Translations under genes and position numbers: made by a program
Shown: one piece after another, positions 25,991 to 38,643 of the stretch
Layout: each line of letters opens with the position of its first letter
Numbering within the stretch: the first letter of the stretch is position 1
The notes under the pieces: generated by a model
Seen by the model: the letters and a program-made list of their open reading frames with translations, nothing else
Database searches by the model: none
What the model was told of the DNA's origin: nothing
Source: Delphinus delphis
Lineage: Eukaryota; Chordata; Mammalia; Artiodactyla; Delphinidae
NCBI RefSeq assembly: GCF_949987515.2
Contig: NC_082694.2
Location: 67,392,080 to 67,456,079, forward strand
Length of the DNA stretch: 64,000 bases
Direction of reading: 5' to 3'

Positions 25991-27944
25991 TAGGAGGATA
26001 CATGTGGCTCAGCAAAAGTACTTGATAGATATCCATTGAATGATTGGAAAGTTGATTTGTCTAGATTATAGAGGAATGTGAATGGCTTGATATTAATTGA
26101 TAGGGAGTGAGAAACCATTGCAGAATCACAGCTGGCAGTGATAAACAGGAAAATGTGACAGAGATATACTGAAGAATTTAGAAGGGAGAAAGAATGGATA
26201 GGGAGAGGCACTTTTGGAGGCTATGGAAAGAGTACAAAGAGAAAGTTATAGAGGACGTGGTGAATGTTACTTTAGAGTCATGAGGGTAGAAGCCAGATTG
26301 AAGGAATTTAAAGAGAGAATGGGCAACAAGGAAATAAAGGCAGTGGTTACGTACCAGTTATCCAAAATGTTAACATCTGAATGGAGGTACAGAAATAGGT
26401 TGCAAGCCACAGGAGCTAGCAGGATCAAATAAAAAATATTTTTCCAGGATATGTGAAACCTGATCTTGTTTGTAAATAGAGGAGCCAGAAAGTAGAGAGA
26501 CTCTGAAGGTACTGAAGAAAGGAAGAGCTGTTATTGAGAGCAAGGACGAGGGTAGCAGGGTGGAAAGAGAAGGGGTTAGAAGAAAGTGAAGGACACATCT
26601 TCCTATAAGACGAAGGAAGAGAGAAGGTAGGTAAATAGATAATTATGCTGTGGGGAAAAAAAAGAGGTTGAAGGAGATTGCACCTGGCCAGTAAATCTTT
26701 ATCAGTAAAGTAGGAATCAAAATAATGGATCGGGAATTGGGGACCAAGAGGTGACAGCATCAGTGATTGAGGAAGAGTTTGAAACACCCACTGTGCTATG
26801 TGTGTTAAGAAATCAACTGTGGAAATCACCAGTGGATGAATAAGTACCATGAACATGAACCATCCAGGACATTAAGGTTCAACAGTCCAAATCAGCAATA
26901 TTCTGTGGCCAGGGAGCAAAAGGAGAAAAAGCATGTAGCAAGCATTGCCCCAAGCTGGTCGCTGCAGGATAATGAGCTGAGGGCTGAGAGGGTTTAGTTA
27001 GCAAGAGTAGGATTAAAATTTCCAGTCATGGCATCCAGACTGCTCAAGAAAGCCAAGTGGGACCAGTGAAAAAATTTAACAGATTTGTGAGATTATCCTG
27101 GGACATGCAGTGGAGACAAGTATTTGCTACACTGGATTTGGGAAAATGGGAAAGGTATAAGCGAAGAGGTTATATGGTTAGATAGACCAGGCTTACCAGG
27201 CTCAGGGGTGGCCTTCTTAGTGAAGGGTTGATATGCAACAGAGCCGGGAGTCTTCTGCTTCAGTGCCTCATGGTACGTAACCTCTTCGATCAGATTGTGA
27301 GTCAACCATGAGTTTAGAGTCTAGGAGAAAAGCAGTAGTGGTTTACAGAGAGGCATGTTTTCAAACAATGAGAATCAGAGAAAAGGAGGGATCATAGCTG
27401 ATGAAAACTCCAGGTTGCCATAGGACATAATTTATCTTCCTTTCTATAATAGCCATTTTTATTACAGGATCTGAACAGGAATATTTAGGACAATGATACG
27501 CTGTAGTTGTCCTAAGTTTTAAATGTTGTTTATAGATTGTCTATCAAACGTACAAGCTCTATTATTTTAAACACAAAGAGCAGAGACCTTGTTTGTAGTG
27601 TATACTGCCTCTGGGCATGACTGTACTTAAACTTTCTGAGATAGATTGGGTACAGTTCCCTTTCACATGTCTTAGGGTACAATGCCATAGAAACCTATAA
27701 TAAAGACACAATGAAAACATATAATTATATCTTGCCTTAGGCAAAGTGTGCACCCTCATTCTGAAAGATACCACATTAAAAGATCTTTATAGGTAGATTC
27801 TTATCTCACTTTTGCCCACCAGTGACCACAGGTATCAAGTCATAGGGTCTCCAGTTAGCTAAGACATGACATGGTACCATTCAAATAAGATTATTACACT
27901 CTTTGGGGAAGGAATAAAAATCAATGATTCCTAAATCGCTAAAA

Positions 27945-28030
27945 GAAATTGAATCACAAAATCACTTGCCCAAGGTCACAAAGTGAATTGGGGCCACAGA
28001 CAATAATCTTTGGGTCCTGTTTAGGAAGTT
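27945..28030 (-). mobile_element. MIR fragment
   Basis: Antisense MIR centre: ATCACTTGCCCAAGGTCACA, AAGTGAATTGGGGCCACAGA. Short. Confidence 0.6.
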
Positions 28031-28287
28031 CATTTAATACCCTGTTGATCTCGATATACCCTTAGAGGCAGAATCTTGTGAAGTTTAAGATGATGACATC
28101 AACCTGAACAAAGTTCCAAAATTGCCCATCAGTTTCCCCCTCTCACCTCCTTGAACCTTGGTGAAAGCCACTTCGGGAGACCGCGAGTGAGATCAGGCTG
28201 TGGGTGACCAGCTCTCCTCACGGGGAAGACCCTGGCTGAGTCTCCAGCCAAATCCTTGAGAATTCCAGGAAGGTAAGTAACATCTAG

Positions 28288-28683
<396 letters not shown>

Positions 28684-29124
28684 TAATGAGATGAGTATCT
28701 CTCACACCTCTGGCCTGGCCTGATTGGCTGCCTCCAGTGTCTGTAGGAAAAAGTAGAACCGAACAACTCATATGACCCCCAAAGAATAATCAGGCTTTAT
28801 GTGTATATGGCATTTGCTCTTAATTAATGGATTTTGCCTTACTTTTCCATCTGACGTTCTATTTATTCCTTATTAACAATAAGAAAACCTGTGACATAGG
28901 TAGGACAGACCTTATGGAGCCTCATTCCTGCCCTTTTACAGGGTTCTCCTTCACTGAGAACCAAAGAGGTGAAGCAACAGCAAGTCGGCATTGGAGTGAG
29001 GACTGGTGCTCTGGCCAATCCCAGTCCGTGCTCTGTGGAGCCTGGTCCCCAAAGCAGGTGGATGAGAAATTCTTCAGTAAACAGGGGAGTGCTTCTACCA
29101 AAGGCCCCGATTCCTAGTTAGATT

Positions 29125-29240
29125 CTAGGACTAATGCCCTTTGTAACCTTGAACTTCTCTGGACCTCAGTTTCCTCATCTTTAAACTGAGAGGGTTGGAC
29201 TAGAGGATCATTAACTCCACGTGGCTCAGAAATGGAGCAG
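29125..29240 (+). mobile_element. MIR-like fragment
   Basis: CTGGACCTCAGTTTCCTCAT, CTTTAAACTGAGAGGGTTGG and GGATCATTAACTCC resemble a sense MIR-class core and tail. Confidence 0.65.
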
Positions 29241-30489
29241 TAACTTCTCTGCTCAGCTGCCACTTGTCTCCCCAGGATGGCACCAGTCTGCCACCTGCAG
29301 TCGGCCTGGAGCCAGCAGTGCCTGACCAGCACAGTTGCTAATGTGATGCTCCGCTGTGTCACACTGAACTCTCACAGTTGGTGCTGGTCTGTTCCGGACC
29401 AAAAAGTGACGGGGAGGGAGGGACTCATTTATATAAATGGGACAGAAAACTGGATCTGGAAGGGATCTTTAAGCCATCTTTAATCTTTACTAGGCTAAAT
29501 GTCAAAGCCTACGATCCAGGGCAGCCTCTGCTTTTGACTCCCCAGTACATTCAAATTGCTGTTCTAGTGGATCCTTCGAAAAATGAGGGCAAAGAGCTTA
29601 AGACAAAGTGGAGGGTGATGCCCGTTGACACACAGCTTTGTAAATATATAGCTGGGTCCCAAACTCTTCACCCAGATTTCAGAGTCTGCTATTTCCAAGA
29701 GCTCATAACTCAAGCTGTGCTGTCATACGAAGCTGCCATCAACCTCTAAGCAGCAGCTTCCCGCTCCTTCAGACGTGTGTGGGTTAAAGATCAAAGCACT
29801 TGGACATCCCAGGGCTCACTGCTGCCCCCAGGACAAATGGATTTAATTAAAACGGAGGAAGGGGCAGTGTGGGCGCCCTCACCATAGACTAGTCTTTTGT
29901 CCTTCGGGATTGCAGGGGCTCGTGTGCAGGGCATGGGGAACAGGTGGGTAATGCCAGAGTCCTCCCTCCTGGGAAATGCTAAATTAATTCAGATGAATCA
30001 AAAGGTTTTTTTCTCCTCGATCCAGCAAGTCCTCTCTCTTTCATAGCCACTCCAGGGGATTTAAGGCAAGTAAGATGTTGACTCTGTTCACTCCCGTCGG
30101 CTAGAGTTTTGTTTGAAGGAGACTTTGTTCTTAGCCTCCCTCCTTCCTGTTAAAGGCTGTTTACCAGACTGACATTTCCAATACTGATATTGAGACCAAA
30201 CCGTCCTGTGGGGATTCAGACAAAGGCCAGCTTGGTTGAATGATGCCTCGTGACCTAATAAATGTGCAATTACACAAGTGGCCCCATTCACCGGGCGCCT
30301 GCCCACCACTGACATGCTCTGATGTGGGATGCTGCCCTCCCCACTCCCTGGAACTAGAGATGATATAGGAGGCATCAAGACCCAGAGGCAAATGGAACTG
30401 GAAGAGAATGAGGCAGAGCAGCTTTCACTCGCTGAAATCCAGCTAGGCTGTAGATGTGACTGCCCCATAAAACCAAAGCAGACCTGTGG

Positions 30490-30700
30490 ATGACAGAGCA
30501 CAGGCTTTAGAGTCAGAGAGTCCCAAGTTTAAACACTGGCTCAGCCACTAACTAGTGTGACCTCGGCCAATTACTGAACCTCTCTGGGCCTTGGCACCTA
30601 CATCTGCAAAATGAGTATAACATCAGTACAATTTTACAGGATTATTACAAAACTAACTAAAGTAACTGTCAAAAGCATCTATGTGTAGTACATGTCAGTG
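30490..30700 (+). mobile_element. MIR, near full length
   Basis: Sense MIR: CTTTAGAGTCAGAGAGTCCC, CTCAGCCACTAACTAGTGTG, GACCTCGGCCAATTACTGAA, CATCTGCAAAATGAGTATAA. Confidence 0.85.
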
Positions 30701-30816
30701 AAGTTTATTTCCCACACCCTGCATCATCATCCCTTAGTTTTGTGGCCTCAGATAATTTATTGAATACGTGGTACAAATCACAACCGCTGATCTTCCAAGT
30801 CAAGTCATATGCTATT

Positions 30817-31085
30817 ATTTTTTAAATGTATTTATTTTATTTATTTATTTTTGGCTGCATTGGGTCTTCTTTGCGGTGCAGGGGCTTATTGCAGTGGCTT
30901 CTGTTGTTGCGGAGCACAGGCTCTAGATGTGCGGGCTTCAGTAGTTGTGGCATGCAGGCTCAGTAGTTGTGGCTCACGGGCTTAGTTGCTCCGTGGCTTG
31001 TGGGATCTTCCAGGACCAGGGATTGAACCCATGTCCCCTGCATCAGCAGGCAGATTCTTAACCACTGCACCACCGGGGAAGTCCC
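30817..31085 (-). mobile_element. CHR-2-like SINE (older, longer relative)
   Basis: Minus-strand copy with an ATTTATTTATTTTTGGCTGC tail and a GTCCCC-type head (GTTGTGGCTCACGGGCTTAG internally). It is longer than the other copies and keeps the repeated GTAGTTGTGG motifs typical of CHR-2-like SINEs. Target duplication AAGTCATATGCTATT (30802-30816) and AAGCCATATTCTATT (31086-31100) differ at two positions, in keeping with greater age. Confidence 0.88.
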
Positions 31086-31124
31086 AAGCCATATTCTATT
31101 AAACAAAGATAATAAAGTCTATCT

Positions 31125-31200
31125 CTTAGGCTTGGAGAAGTAAAGTGCTTGGTGAACTGCCTGGCTCACAGTAAATGCTTAGTCAGTAGTAACTACTAAC
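31125..31200 (+). mobile_element. MIR 3' fragment
   Basis: AGAAGTAAAGTGCTTGGTGA, CTGCCTGGCTCACAGTAAAT and GCTTAGTCAGTAGTAAC match the MIR end. It could be the tail of the MIR at 30490 if old insertions separated them. Confidence 0.65.
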
Positions 31201-31210
31201 AATAACTATG

Positions 31211-31211
<1 letters not shown>

Positions 31212-31248
<37 letters not shown>
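31212..31248. repeat. (TAA)n microsatellite
   Basis: About 12 uninterrupted trinucleotide units directly downstream of a MIR tail, a common place for such tracts. Confidence 0.97.
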
Positions 31249-31849
31249 TCTCCCCATCTAATGCCTCAGAAAAGGCTAAGATGGACAGTTTAGCAATAAT
31301 AACCAGTCATGCAACCCTAAGATGGGGGTACGTGTGCATGTGAATTTGTGGTCGTTAGTGCTCTGTAGACTTCTTATAAAGGGGAAGCACATACTCCCTC
31401 TTACTTTCAGGGAGAGTGAGCTATAGCTGCCCAGATTGCCAGAAAATGAAAATGGGAGGATGGAGAAGGTAGAGGAAGAAAATAAATAAGGGAAAGAGAC
31501 AAAGAAAATGGATAAAAGGCAAAGACCAACTCCCTTCCTCCCGACCCTGAGATAGACATTGGCACCTTACCATCTGCCCACATGCCATGAAGTGTCATTA
31601 GGCAGGTCCTGGCTTCAGCTATTCAGCACCTGCCTCTTGGACAGCTCTCCAGCCATGGACCTTGAGAGGGCAAGGACTTCATTCCCTATGTTGTCCCAAA
31701 TCACCTCTGCTCCCAGGTTCCCCAACCTCCAGACATTACAAAGTTTTAAAAGCAACTTTATTAGGGCTTATGGATTAGCCCTAAAGAGCTCCCAGGCTCT
31801 AGAAACTCGTCAGAGCCCCCAGACATTACATGAAACTAGCCTCCACCTA

Positions 31850-32470
31850 GATATGGCAGTGACCTCCTGTCTTGTCTCCTTGCCTCCATTTTTTATCCCC
31901 ACCCAATCCAGTCTACACAAGGAAGCTGGAATAAACTTTCTGAAATGTAAATCTAATTATTTCTCATTTTTTACATCCTTCCATGGCTTCTGTGGTTTTT
32001 AGAGTGCCTTTCAATTTCCTTTAAAGAGACCTTCATTTAGGCCCACATGTGCTCTATCCAACCATAACCTCACCAGCCCCTTTTTATACACTCTTCTATT
32101 ACTCTACCTGGTAACCTCACTAAACTTCTTTCAACTCAGTTGCATCATGATAAGTTCTTACTTCCAGGCTTTTGCACCTGCCATTCTCTCCACACGCAAT
32201 GTTATTCTACCTTCCATCTCCTTGATTACTACCCTTCCTTAACTTTTTAAAGAAGCGTCTCCAGACCCCTAGACTGTATAGTATACATACAATACAGTCT
32301 CATCACCCTTGAAACACCCTTATAATGACTTATCACTCTTTTCTGTCTGTTTTTTATTATCTAAATATACACACCAACAAGGCAGGAATCAGGCCTCTCT
32401 TATATTGCGGTTTCCTGATTGTGTAGTACCATACCTAACACATATGCCCAATAAATGCATGTTGACACAA
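31850..32470 (+). mobile_element. L2, long 3' fragment
   Basis: Landmarks in order: GCTGGAATAAACTTTCTGAA, TACATCCTTCCATGGCTTCT, CCAGGCTTTTGCACCTGCCA, CAACAAGGCAGGAATCAGGC and a CCAATAAATGCATGTTGAC tail, matching the L2 3' end. A span of 147 codons open at 31559-32002 overlaps it and is probably not coding. Confidence 0.8.
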
Positions 32471-33133
32471 TAAAGTATTGAGGGAAATTGCATGTATTTT
32501 CAAATTCCAGCTGAATTAACTGAGAATTTCACTTACTGGAATCCATCTAATATTCTTCCTCTCTTCAAACTACGTCTAACAAAACAGATAGAATCACAGT
32601 TTAAGAAATACTACTGTACAGTGTTCTGTATATCAGAACAATACCTGTGTCCCATCAGATGAACCCAAACAGCATTTGTTACTCTTGTGACAGGGAGTTC
32701 TCTTTAGACACTTGCCTGGTACCTGCACTCTCTTTGTCTCTGGGCACTGTCCTGCCACAATCACTTTGTAAGAAAGACTTTGATCTTAATTGTGTGCCCT
32801 GGTCCTTGTGAGTAGGGAGACCCAGAACTGGGCACTTGAGAGTAAAGAGCCGTATTCAGATTGCTCCCACCTCACAGTAGTCCTTCTGTCAAGACTCAGA
32901 GAATGTGCCATAGGTGTATACGGGCCGCTGACAGGGAGGCATTGATCCATGGAAGGATATTTCTTCTGTCCGCTTACAAACCGGCAAAGTGATAGAAACA
33001 ATGCCATAGTCTGTCTTCATCATGAAGTGATAGGAACTTTACAACCTACTATAAATAGTAGCAAGAAAAAGCTCCAAAAGCCGTGCCCAAGATGCTTTGA
33101 GCAGTGGCAGTGTCCCTGGAGTAGAGACATGTG

Positions 33134-33149
33134 CTCTCAAGGTAATTTT
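33134..33149. repeat. Target-site duplication of the 5.5-kb L1 (left copy)
   Basis: CTCTCAAGGTAATTTT, identical to 38644-38659. Confidence 0.95.
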
Positions 33150-33282
33150 TTTTCTATTTTTTTTAACCTTTCTTTTTTTTAAAATTTAATTTTATTTACT
33201 TTTTTATACAGCAGGTTCTTATTACTCATCCATTTTATACACATCAGTGTGTACATGTCAATCCCAATCTCCCAATTCATCC

Positions 33283-33312
33283 CACCCCCCCCACCCCCCG
33301 CTGCTTTCCCCC
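33283..33312 (-). other. G-rich L1 3'-UTR tract (possible G-quadruplex)
   Basis: The plus strand has several runs of C (CCCACCCCCCCCACCCCCCG, then CCCCCC), so the minus (L1 sense) strand has at least four G-runs within about 35 bases. Such a tract in the 3' UTR is a known feature of mammalian L1s. Confidence 0.75.
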
Positions 33313-33389
33313 CTTGGTGTCCATATGTTTGTTCTCTACATCTGTGTCTCTATTTCTGCCCTGGAAACCGGTTCATCTGTACCATTTTT

Positions 33390-36300
33390 CTAGGTTCCAC
33401 ATATATGTGTTAATATACGATATTTGTTTTTCTCTTTCTGACTTACTTCACTCTGTATGACAGTCTCTAGATCCATCCACGTCTCTACAAATGACCCAAT
33501 TTTGTTCCTTGTATGGCTGAGTAATATTCCATTGTATATATGTGCCACATCTTCTTTATCCAGGCGTCTGTCAATGGGCATTTAGGTTGCTTCCATGACT
33601 TGGCTATCGTAAATAGTGCTGCAATGAACATTGGGGTGCATGTGTCTTTTTTTTTTTTTTTTTTTTTTTTTGTGGTACGCGGGCCTCTCACTGTTGTGGC
33701 CTCTCCCATTGCTGAGCACAGGCTCCGGACATGCAGGCTCAGCGGCCATGGCTCATGGGCCCAGGCGCTCCGCGGCATGTGGGATCTTCCCGGACCGGGG
33801 CACAAACCCGTGTTCCCTGCATCGGCAGGCGGACTCTCAACCACTGCGCCACCAGGGAAGCCCTGCATGTGTCTTTCTGAATTATGGTTCTCTCTTGGTA
33901 TATGCCCACTAGTGGGATTGCTGGGCTGTATGGTAGTTCTATTTTTAGTTTTTTAAGGAACCTCCATACTGTTCTCCATAGTAGCTGTATCAATTTACAT
34001 TCCCGCCAACAGTGCAAGAGGGTTCCCTTTTCTCCACACCCTCTCCAGCGTTTGTTGTTTGTAGATTTTCTGATGATGCCCATTCTAACTGGTGTGAGGT
34101 GATACCTCACTGTAGTTTTGATTTGCATTTCCCTAATAATTAGTGATGGTGAGCAGCTTTTCATGTGCTTCTTGGCCATCTGTATGTCTTCTTTGGAGAA
34201 ATGTCTATTTAGGTCTTCTGCCCATTTTTGGATTGGGTTGTTTGTTTTTTTAATATTGAGCTGCATGAGCTGTTTATATATTTTGGAGATTAAGCCTTTG
34301 TCCGTTGATTCGTTTGCAAATATTTTCTCCCAATCTGAGGGTTGTCTTTTCATCTTGTTTATGGTTTCCTTTGCTGTGCAACATTAGGTCCCATTTGTTT
34401 ATTTTTGTTTTTATTTCCATTACTCTAGGAGGTGGATCAAAAAAGATCTTGCAGTGATTTATGTCAAAGAGTTTTCTTCCTACGTTTTCCTCTAAGAGTT
34501 TTATAGTGTCCCATCTTACATTTAGGTCTCTAATCCATTTCGAGTTTATTTTTGTGTATGGTGTTAGGGAGTGTTCTAATTTCATTCTTTTACATGTAGC
34601 TGTCCAGCACGACTTATTGAAGAGACTGTCTTTTCTCCATTGTATATCCTTGCCTCCTTTGCCATAGCCTAGTTGACCATAGGTGCATGGGTTTATCCCT
34701 GGACTTTCTATCTTGTTCCATTGATCTATATTTCTGTTTTTGTGCCAGTATCGTGTTGTCTTGATGACTGTAGCTTTGTAGTATAGTCTGAAGTCAGGGA
34801 GACTGATTCCTCCAGCTCTGTTTTTTTCCCTCAAGACTGCTTTGGCTATTCGGGGTCTTTTGTGTCTCCATACAAATTTTAAGATTTTTTGTTCTAGTTC
34901 TGTAAAAAATGCCATTGGTAATTTGATAGGGATTGCATTGAATCTGTAGATTGCTTTGGATAGTATAGTCATTTTCACAATACTGATTCTTCCAATCCAA
35001 GAACATGGTATATCTCTTCATCCGTTGGTATCATCTTTAATTTCTTTCATCAGTGTCCTATAGTTTTCTGCATACAGGTCTTTTGTCTCCCTAGGTAGGT
35101 TTATTCCTAGATATTTTATTCTTTTTGTTGCAACGATAAATGGGAGTGTTTCCTTAATTTCTCTTTCAGATTTTTCATCATTAGTATATAGGCATGCAAG
35201 AGATTTCTGTGCATTAATTTTTTATCCTGCAACTTTCCAAATTCAGTGATTAGCTCTAGTAGTTTTCTGGGGGCATCTTTAGGATTCTCTATGTATAATA
35301 TCATGTCATCTGCAAACAGTGACAGTTTTACTTCTTCTTTTCCAAATTGTATTCCTTTTATGTCTTTTTCTTCTCTGATTGCTGTGGCTAGGACTTCCAA
35401 AACTATGTTGAATAAAAGTGGTGAGAGTGGACATCCTTGTCTTGTTCCTGATCTTGGTGGAAATGGTTTCAGTTTTTCACCATTGAGAATGATGTTTGCT
35501 GTGGGTTTGTCATATATGGCCTTTATTATGTTGAGGTAGAGTCCCTCTATGCCCACTTTCTGGAAAGTTTTTTATCATAAATGGATGTTGGATTCTGTCA
35601 AAAGCTTTTTCTGCATCTATTGAGATGATCATATGGTTTTTATTCATCGATTTGTTAATATGGTGTATCACATTGATTGATTTGCGTACATTGAAGAATC
35701 CTTGCATCCCTGGGATAAATCCCACTTGATCATGGTGTATGATCCTCTTAATATGTTGTTGGATTCTGTTTGCTAGTGTTTTGTTGAGGATTCTTGCATC
35801 TATATTCATTAGTGATATTGGTCCGTAATTTTCTTTTTTTGTAGTATCTTTGTCTGGCTTTGGTATCAGGGCGATGGTGGCCTCATAGAATGAGTTTGGG
35901 AGTGTTCCTTCCTCTGAAATTTTTTGGAAGCGTTTCAGAAGGATGGGTGTTAGCTCTTCTCTAAACGTTTGATAGAATTCACCTGTGAAGTCATCTGGTC
36001 CTGGACTTTTGTTTGTTGGAATATTTTTAATCACAGTTTCAATTTCATTCCTTGTGATTGGTCTGTTCATATTTTCTATTTCTTCCTGGTTCAGTCTTGG
36101 AAGGTTATACCTTTCTAAGAATTTGCCCATTTCTTCCAGGTTGTCCATTTTATTGGCATAGAGTTGCTTGTAGTAGTCTCTTAGGATGCTTTGTATTTCT
36201 GTTGGTGTCTGTTGTAACTTCGTTTTCATTTCTAATTTTATTGACTTGAGTCCTCTCTCTTTTTTGGATGAGTCTGACTAATGGTTTATCAATTTTGTTT

Positions 36301-37380
36301 ATCTTCTCAAAGAACCAGCTTTAGTTTTATTGATCTTTGCTATAGTTTTCTTTGTTTCTATTTCATTTATTTCTGCTCTGATCTTTATGATTTCTTTCCT
36401 TCTGCTAACTTTGGGTTTTCTTTGTTCTTTTTTCTCTAGTTCCTTTAGGTGTAAGGTTAGATTCTTTATTTCAGATTTTTCTTGTTTCTTAAGGTAGGCT
36501 TCTATAGCTATAAACTTCCCTCTTAGAACTGCTTTTCCTGCATCCCATAGATTTTGCATTGTCATGTTTTCATTGTCATTTGTCTCTAGGTATGTTTTGA
36601 TTTCCTCTTTGATTTCTTCAGTGATCTCTTGGTTATTTAGTAACATATTGTTTAGCCTCCATGTGTTTGTGTTTTTTACATTTTTTTCCCTGTAATTGAT
36701 TTCTAATCTTATAGCATTGTGGTCAGAAAAGATGCTTGATATGATTTCAGTTTTCTTAAATTTACTGAGGCTTGTTTTGTGACCCAAGATGGGATCTATC
36801 CTGGAGAATGTTCCGTGCGCACTTGAGAAGAAAGTGTAATCTGCTGTTTTTGGATGGAATGTTCTATAAATATCAATTAAATCTATCTGGTCTATTGTGT
36901 CATTTAAAGCTTGTGTTTCCTTATTAATTTTCTGTTTGGATGATCTGTCCATTGGTGTTAAGTGAGGTGTTAAAGTCCCCTACTATTATTGTGTTACTGT
37001 CAATTTCCTCTTTTATAGCTGTTAGCAGTTGCCTTATGTATTGGGGTGCTCCTACGTTGGGTGCATATGTATTTATATTTGTTATATCTTCTTCTTGGAT
37101 TGATCCCTTGATCATTATGTAGTGTCCTTCCTTATTTCTTGTAATATTCTTTATTTTAAAGTCTATTTTATCTGCTATGAGTATTGCTACTCCAGCTTTC
37201 TTTTGATTTCCACTTGCATGGAATATCTTTTTCCATCCCCTCACTTTCAGTCTGTATGTGTCCCTAGGTCTGAAGTGGGTCTCTTGTAGACAGCATATAT
37301 ATGGGTCTTGTTTTTGTATCCATTCAGTGAGCCTGTGTCTTTTGGTTGGAGCATTTAATCCATTCGCGTTTTAGGTAATT
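33390..37380 (-). pseudogene. L1 ORF2 (endonuclease and reverse transcriptase), multiply frameshifted
   Basis: Remnant of L1 ORF2, which cuts target DNA and reverse-transcribes L1 RNA. Readable blocks on the minus strand: endonuclease (36924-37244, with KKAGVAILIADK and GDFNT), late endonuclease and linker (36299-36952, with [10 protein letters not shown]), early reverse transcriptase (35510-36229, with [14 protein letters not shown] and IPKPDKD), the catalytic core (35116-35556, with FADD intact at 35305-35316), thumb and C-terminal region (34274-34978, 33864-34353, 33390-33650). Adjacent blocks lie in different frames, implying indels near 36935, 36265, 35530 and 35050, and a SINE splits the C-terminal part. 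No functional protein is possible. Confidence 0.92.
33650..33863 (-). mobile_element. CHR-type SINE, copy 5, nested in L1 ORF2
   Basis: Minus-strand SINE inserted in the C-terminal part of L1 ORF2. A perfect 13-bp duplication TGCATGTGTCTTT lies at 33637-33649 and 33864-33876. Because it interrupts the L1, it is younger than the L1. Confidence 0.97.
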
Positions 37381-37447
37381 ATCGATATGTATGTTCCTAT
37401 TACCATTTTCTTAATTGTTTTGGGATTTTGTTTTGCTTTGTTTTGTT

Positions 37448-37641
37448 TTTGCGGTATGCAGGCCTCTCACTGTCGCAGCCTCTTCCATTGCGGAGCACAG
37501 GCTCCGGATGCGCAGGCTCAGTGGCCATGGCTCATGGGCCCAGCCACTCCGCGGCATGTGGGATCTTCCCAGACGGGGCACGAACCTGTGTCCCCTGCAT
37601 CAGCAGGCGGACTCTCAACCACTGCACCACCAGGGAAGCCC
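37448..37641 (-). mobile_element. CHR-type SINE, copy 6, nested between L1 ORF1 and ORF2
   Basis: Minus-strand copy with an eroded tail (TTTTGCTTTGTTTTG) and several CpG-to-TpG/CpA changes (CTGTCGCAG, CCATTGCGG, CCACTCCGC). The flanking duplication is imperfect: TGGGATTTTGTTTT left, TGGGTTTGTTTTTG right. Boundaries are uncertain by a few bases. It appears older than the nested copy at 33650. Confidence 0.9.
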
Positions 37642-37689
37642 TGGGTTTGTTTTTGTAGGTCTTTTTCTTCTCTTGTGTTTCCCACTTTG

Positions 37690-38588
37690 AAAAGTTCTTT
37701 TAGCATTTGTTGTAGAGCTGGTTTTGTGGTGCTGAATTCTCTTGGCTTTTGCTTGTCTGTAAAGCATTTGATTTCTCCATCGAATGTGAATGAGATCCTT
37801 GCTGGGTAGAGTAATCTTGGTTGTAGGTTCTTCCCTTTCATCACTTTAAGTATATCATGCCACGCCCTTCTGGCTTGTAGAGTTTCTACTGAGAAATCAG
37901 CTCTGTTAACCTTTTGGGAGTTTCCTTGTATGTTATTTGTCATTTTTCCCTTGCTGCTTTCAATAATTTTTCTTTGCCTTTAATTTTTGCCAATTTGATT
38001 ACTATGTGTCTCTGTGTTTTTCTCCTTGGATTTATCCTGTATGGGACTCTCTGTGCTTCCTGGACTTAGGTGACTATTTCCTATCCCATGTTAGGGAAGT
38101 TTTCGACTATAATCTCTTCAAATATTTTCTCAGGTCCTTTCTCTCTCTTCTCCTTTTGGGACCCCTATAATACGAATGTTGTTGCGTTTAATGTTGTCCC
38201 AGAGGTCTCTTAGGCTGTCTTCATTTCTTTTCACTCTTTTTTCTTTATTCTGTTCTGCAGCAGTGAATTCCACCACTCTGTCTTCCAGGTCACTTATCCG
38301 TTCTTCTGCCTCAGTTATTCTGCTACTGATTCCTTCTAGTGTAGTTTTCATTTCAGTTATTGTATTGTTCATCTCTGTTTGTTTGTTCTTTAATTCTTCT
38401 AGGTCTGTGTTAAACATTTCTTGCATCTTCTCAATCTTTGCCTCCATTCTTTTTCTGAGGTCCTGGATCATCTTCACTATCATTCTGAATTCTTTTTCTG
38501 GAAGGTTGCCTATCTCCACTTCAGTTAGTTGTTTTTCTGGGGTTTTATCTTGTTCCTTCATCTCGTACATAGCCCACTGCCTTTTCAT
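37690..38588 (-). pseudogene. L1 ORF1 (RNA-binding chaperone), frameshifted
   Basis: Encoded remnant of the L1 ORF1 protein. The start codon at 38588 opens a 152-codon stretch with a heptad-like, Glu/Lys-rich coiled coil (residues about 35-110, including the block AEERISDLEDRVVEF) followed by the start of the RRM (NIRIIGVPKGEERE). The frame then hits TGA near 38127; sequence related to the continuation lies in another frame, so a small indel is the cause. The C-terminal domain (SVETLQARRAWHDILKVMKG, TTKPALQQMLKELF) is readable at 37690-37943. A SINE lies just downstream. Confidence 0.9.
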
Positions 38589-38643
38589 GTTGTCTACCTT
38601 TCTGTGAATGTGGTTTTTGTTCCACAGGCTGGAGGATTGTGGT

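Larger units (their letters stand above)
33150..38643 (-). mobile_element. L1 retrotransposon, near complete but inactivated, with two nested SINEs
   Basis: A 5.5-kb LINE-1 inserted antisense to ALK. On the minus strand it runs from about 55 bp upstream of the ORF1 start (38588) through ORF1, ORF2 and a G-rich 3' UTR to an A-rich tail at 33150. A perfect 16-bp duplication (33134-33149 and 38644-38659) proves one retrotransposition event. The inferred target on the minus strand is TC/AAAA, close to the L1 endonuclease preference TT/AAAA. Most of the 5' UTR, hence the L1 promoter, is missing. CHR SINEs sit at 33650-33863 and about 37448-37641. Frameshifts in both ORFs make it inactive. Confidence 0.96.

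Noticed and set aside
31559..32002. 147-codon frame
   Set aside because: Overlaps the long L2 fragment; composition and lack of homology argue against coding.
35246..35539. Plus-strand open frames across 33884-38607 (up to 143 codons)
   Set aside because: They are antisense shadows of the L1 ORF1 and ORF2 blocks.
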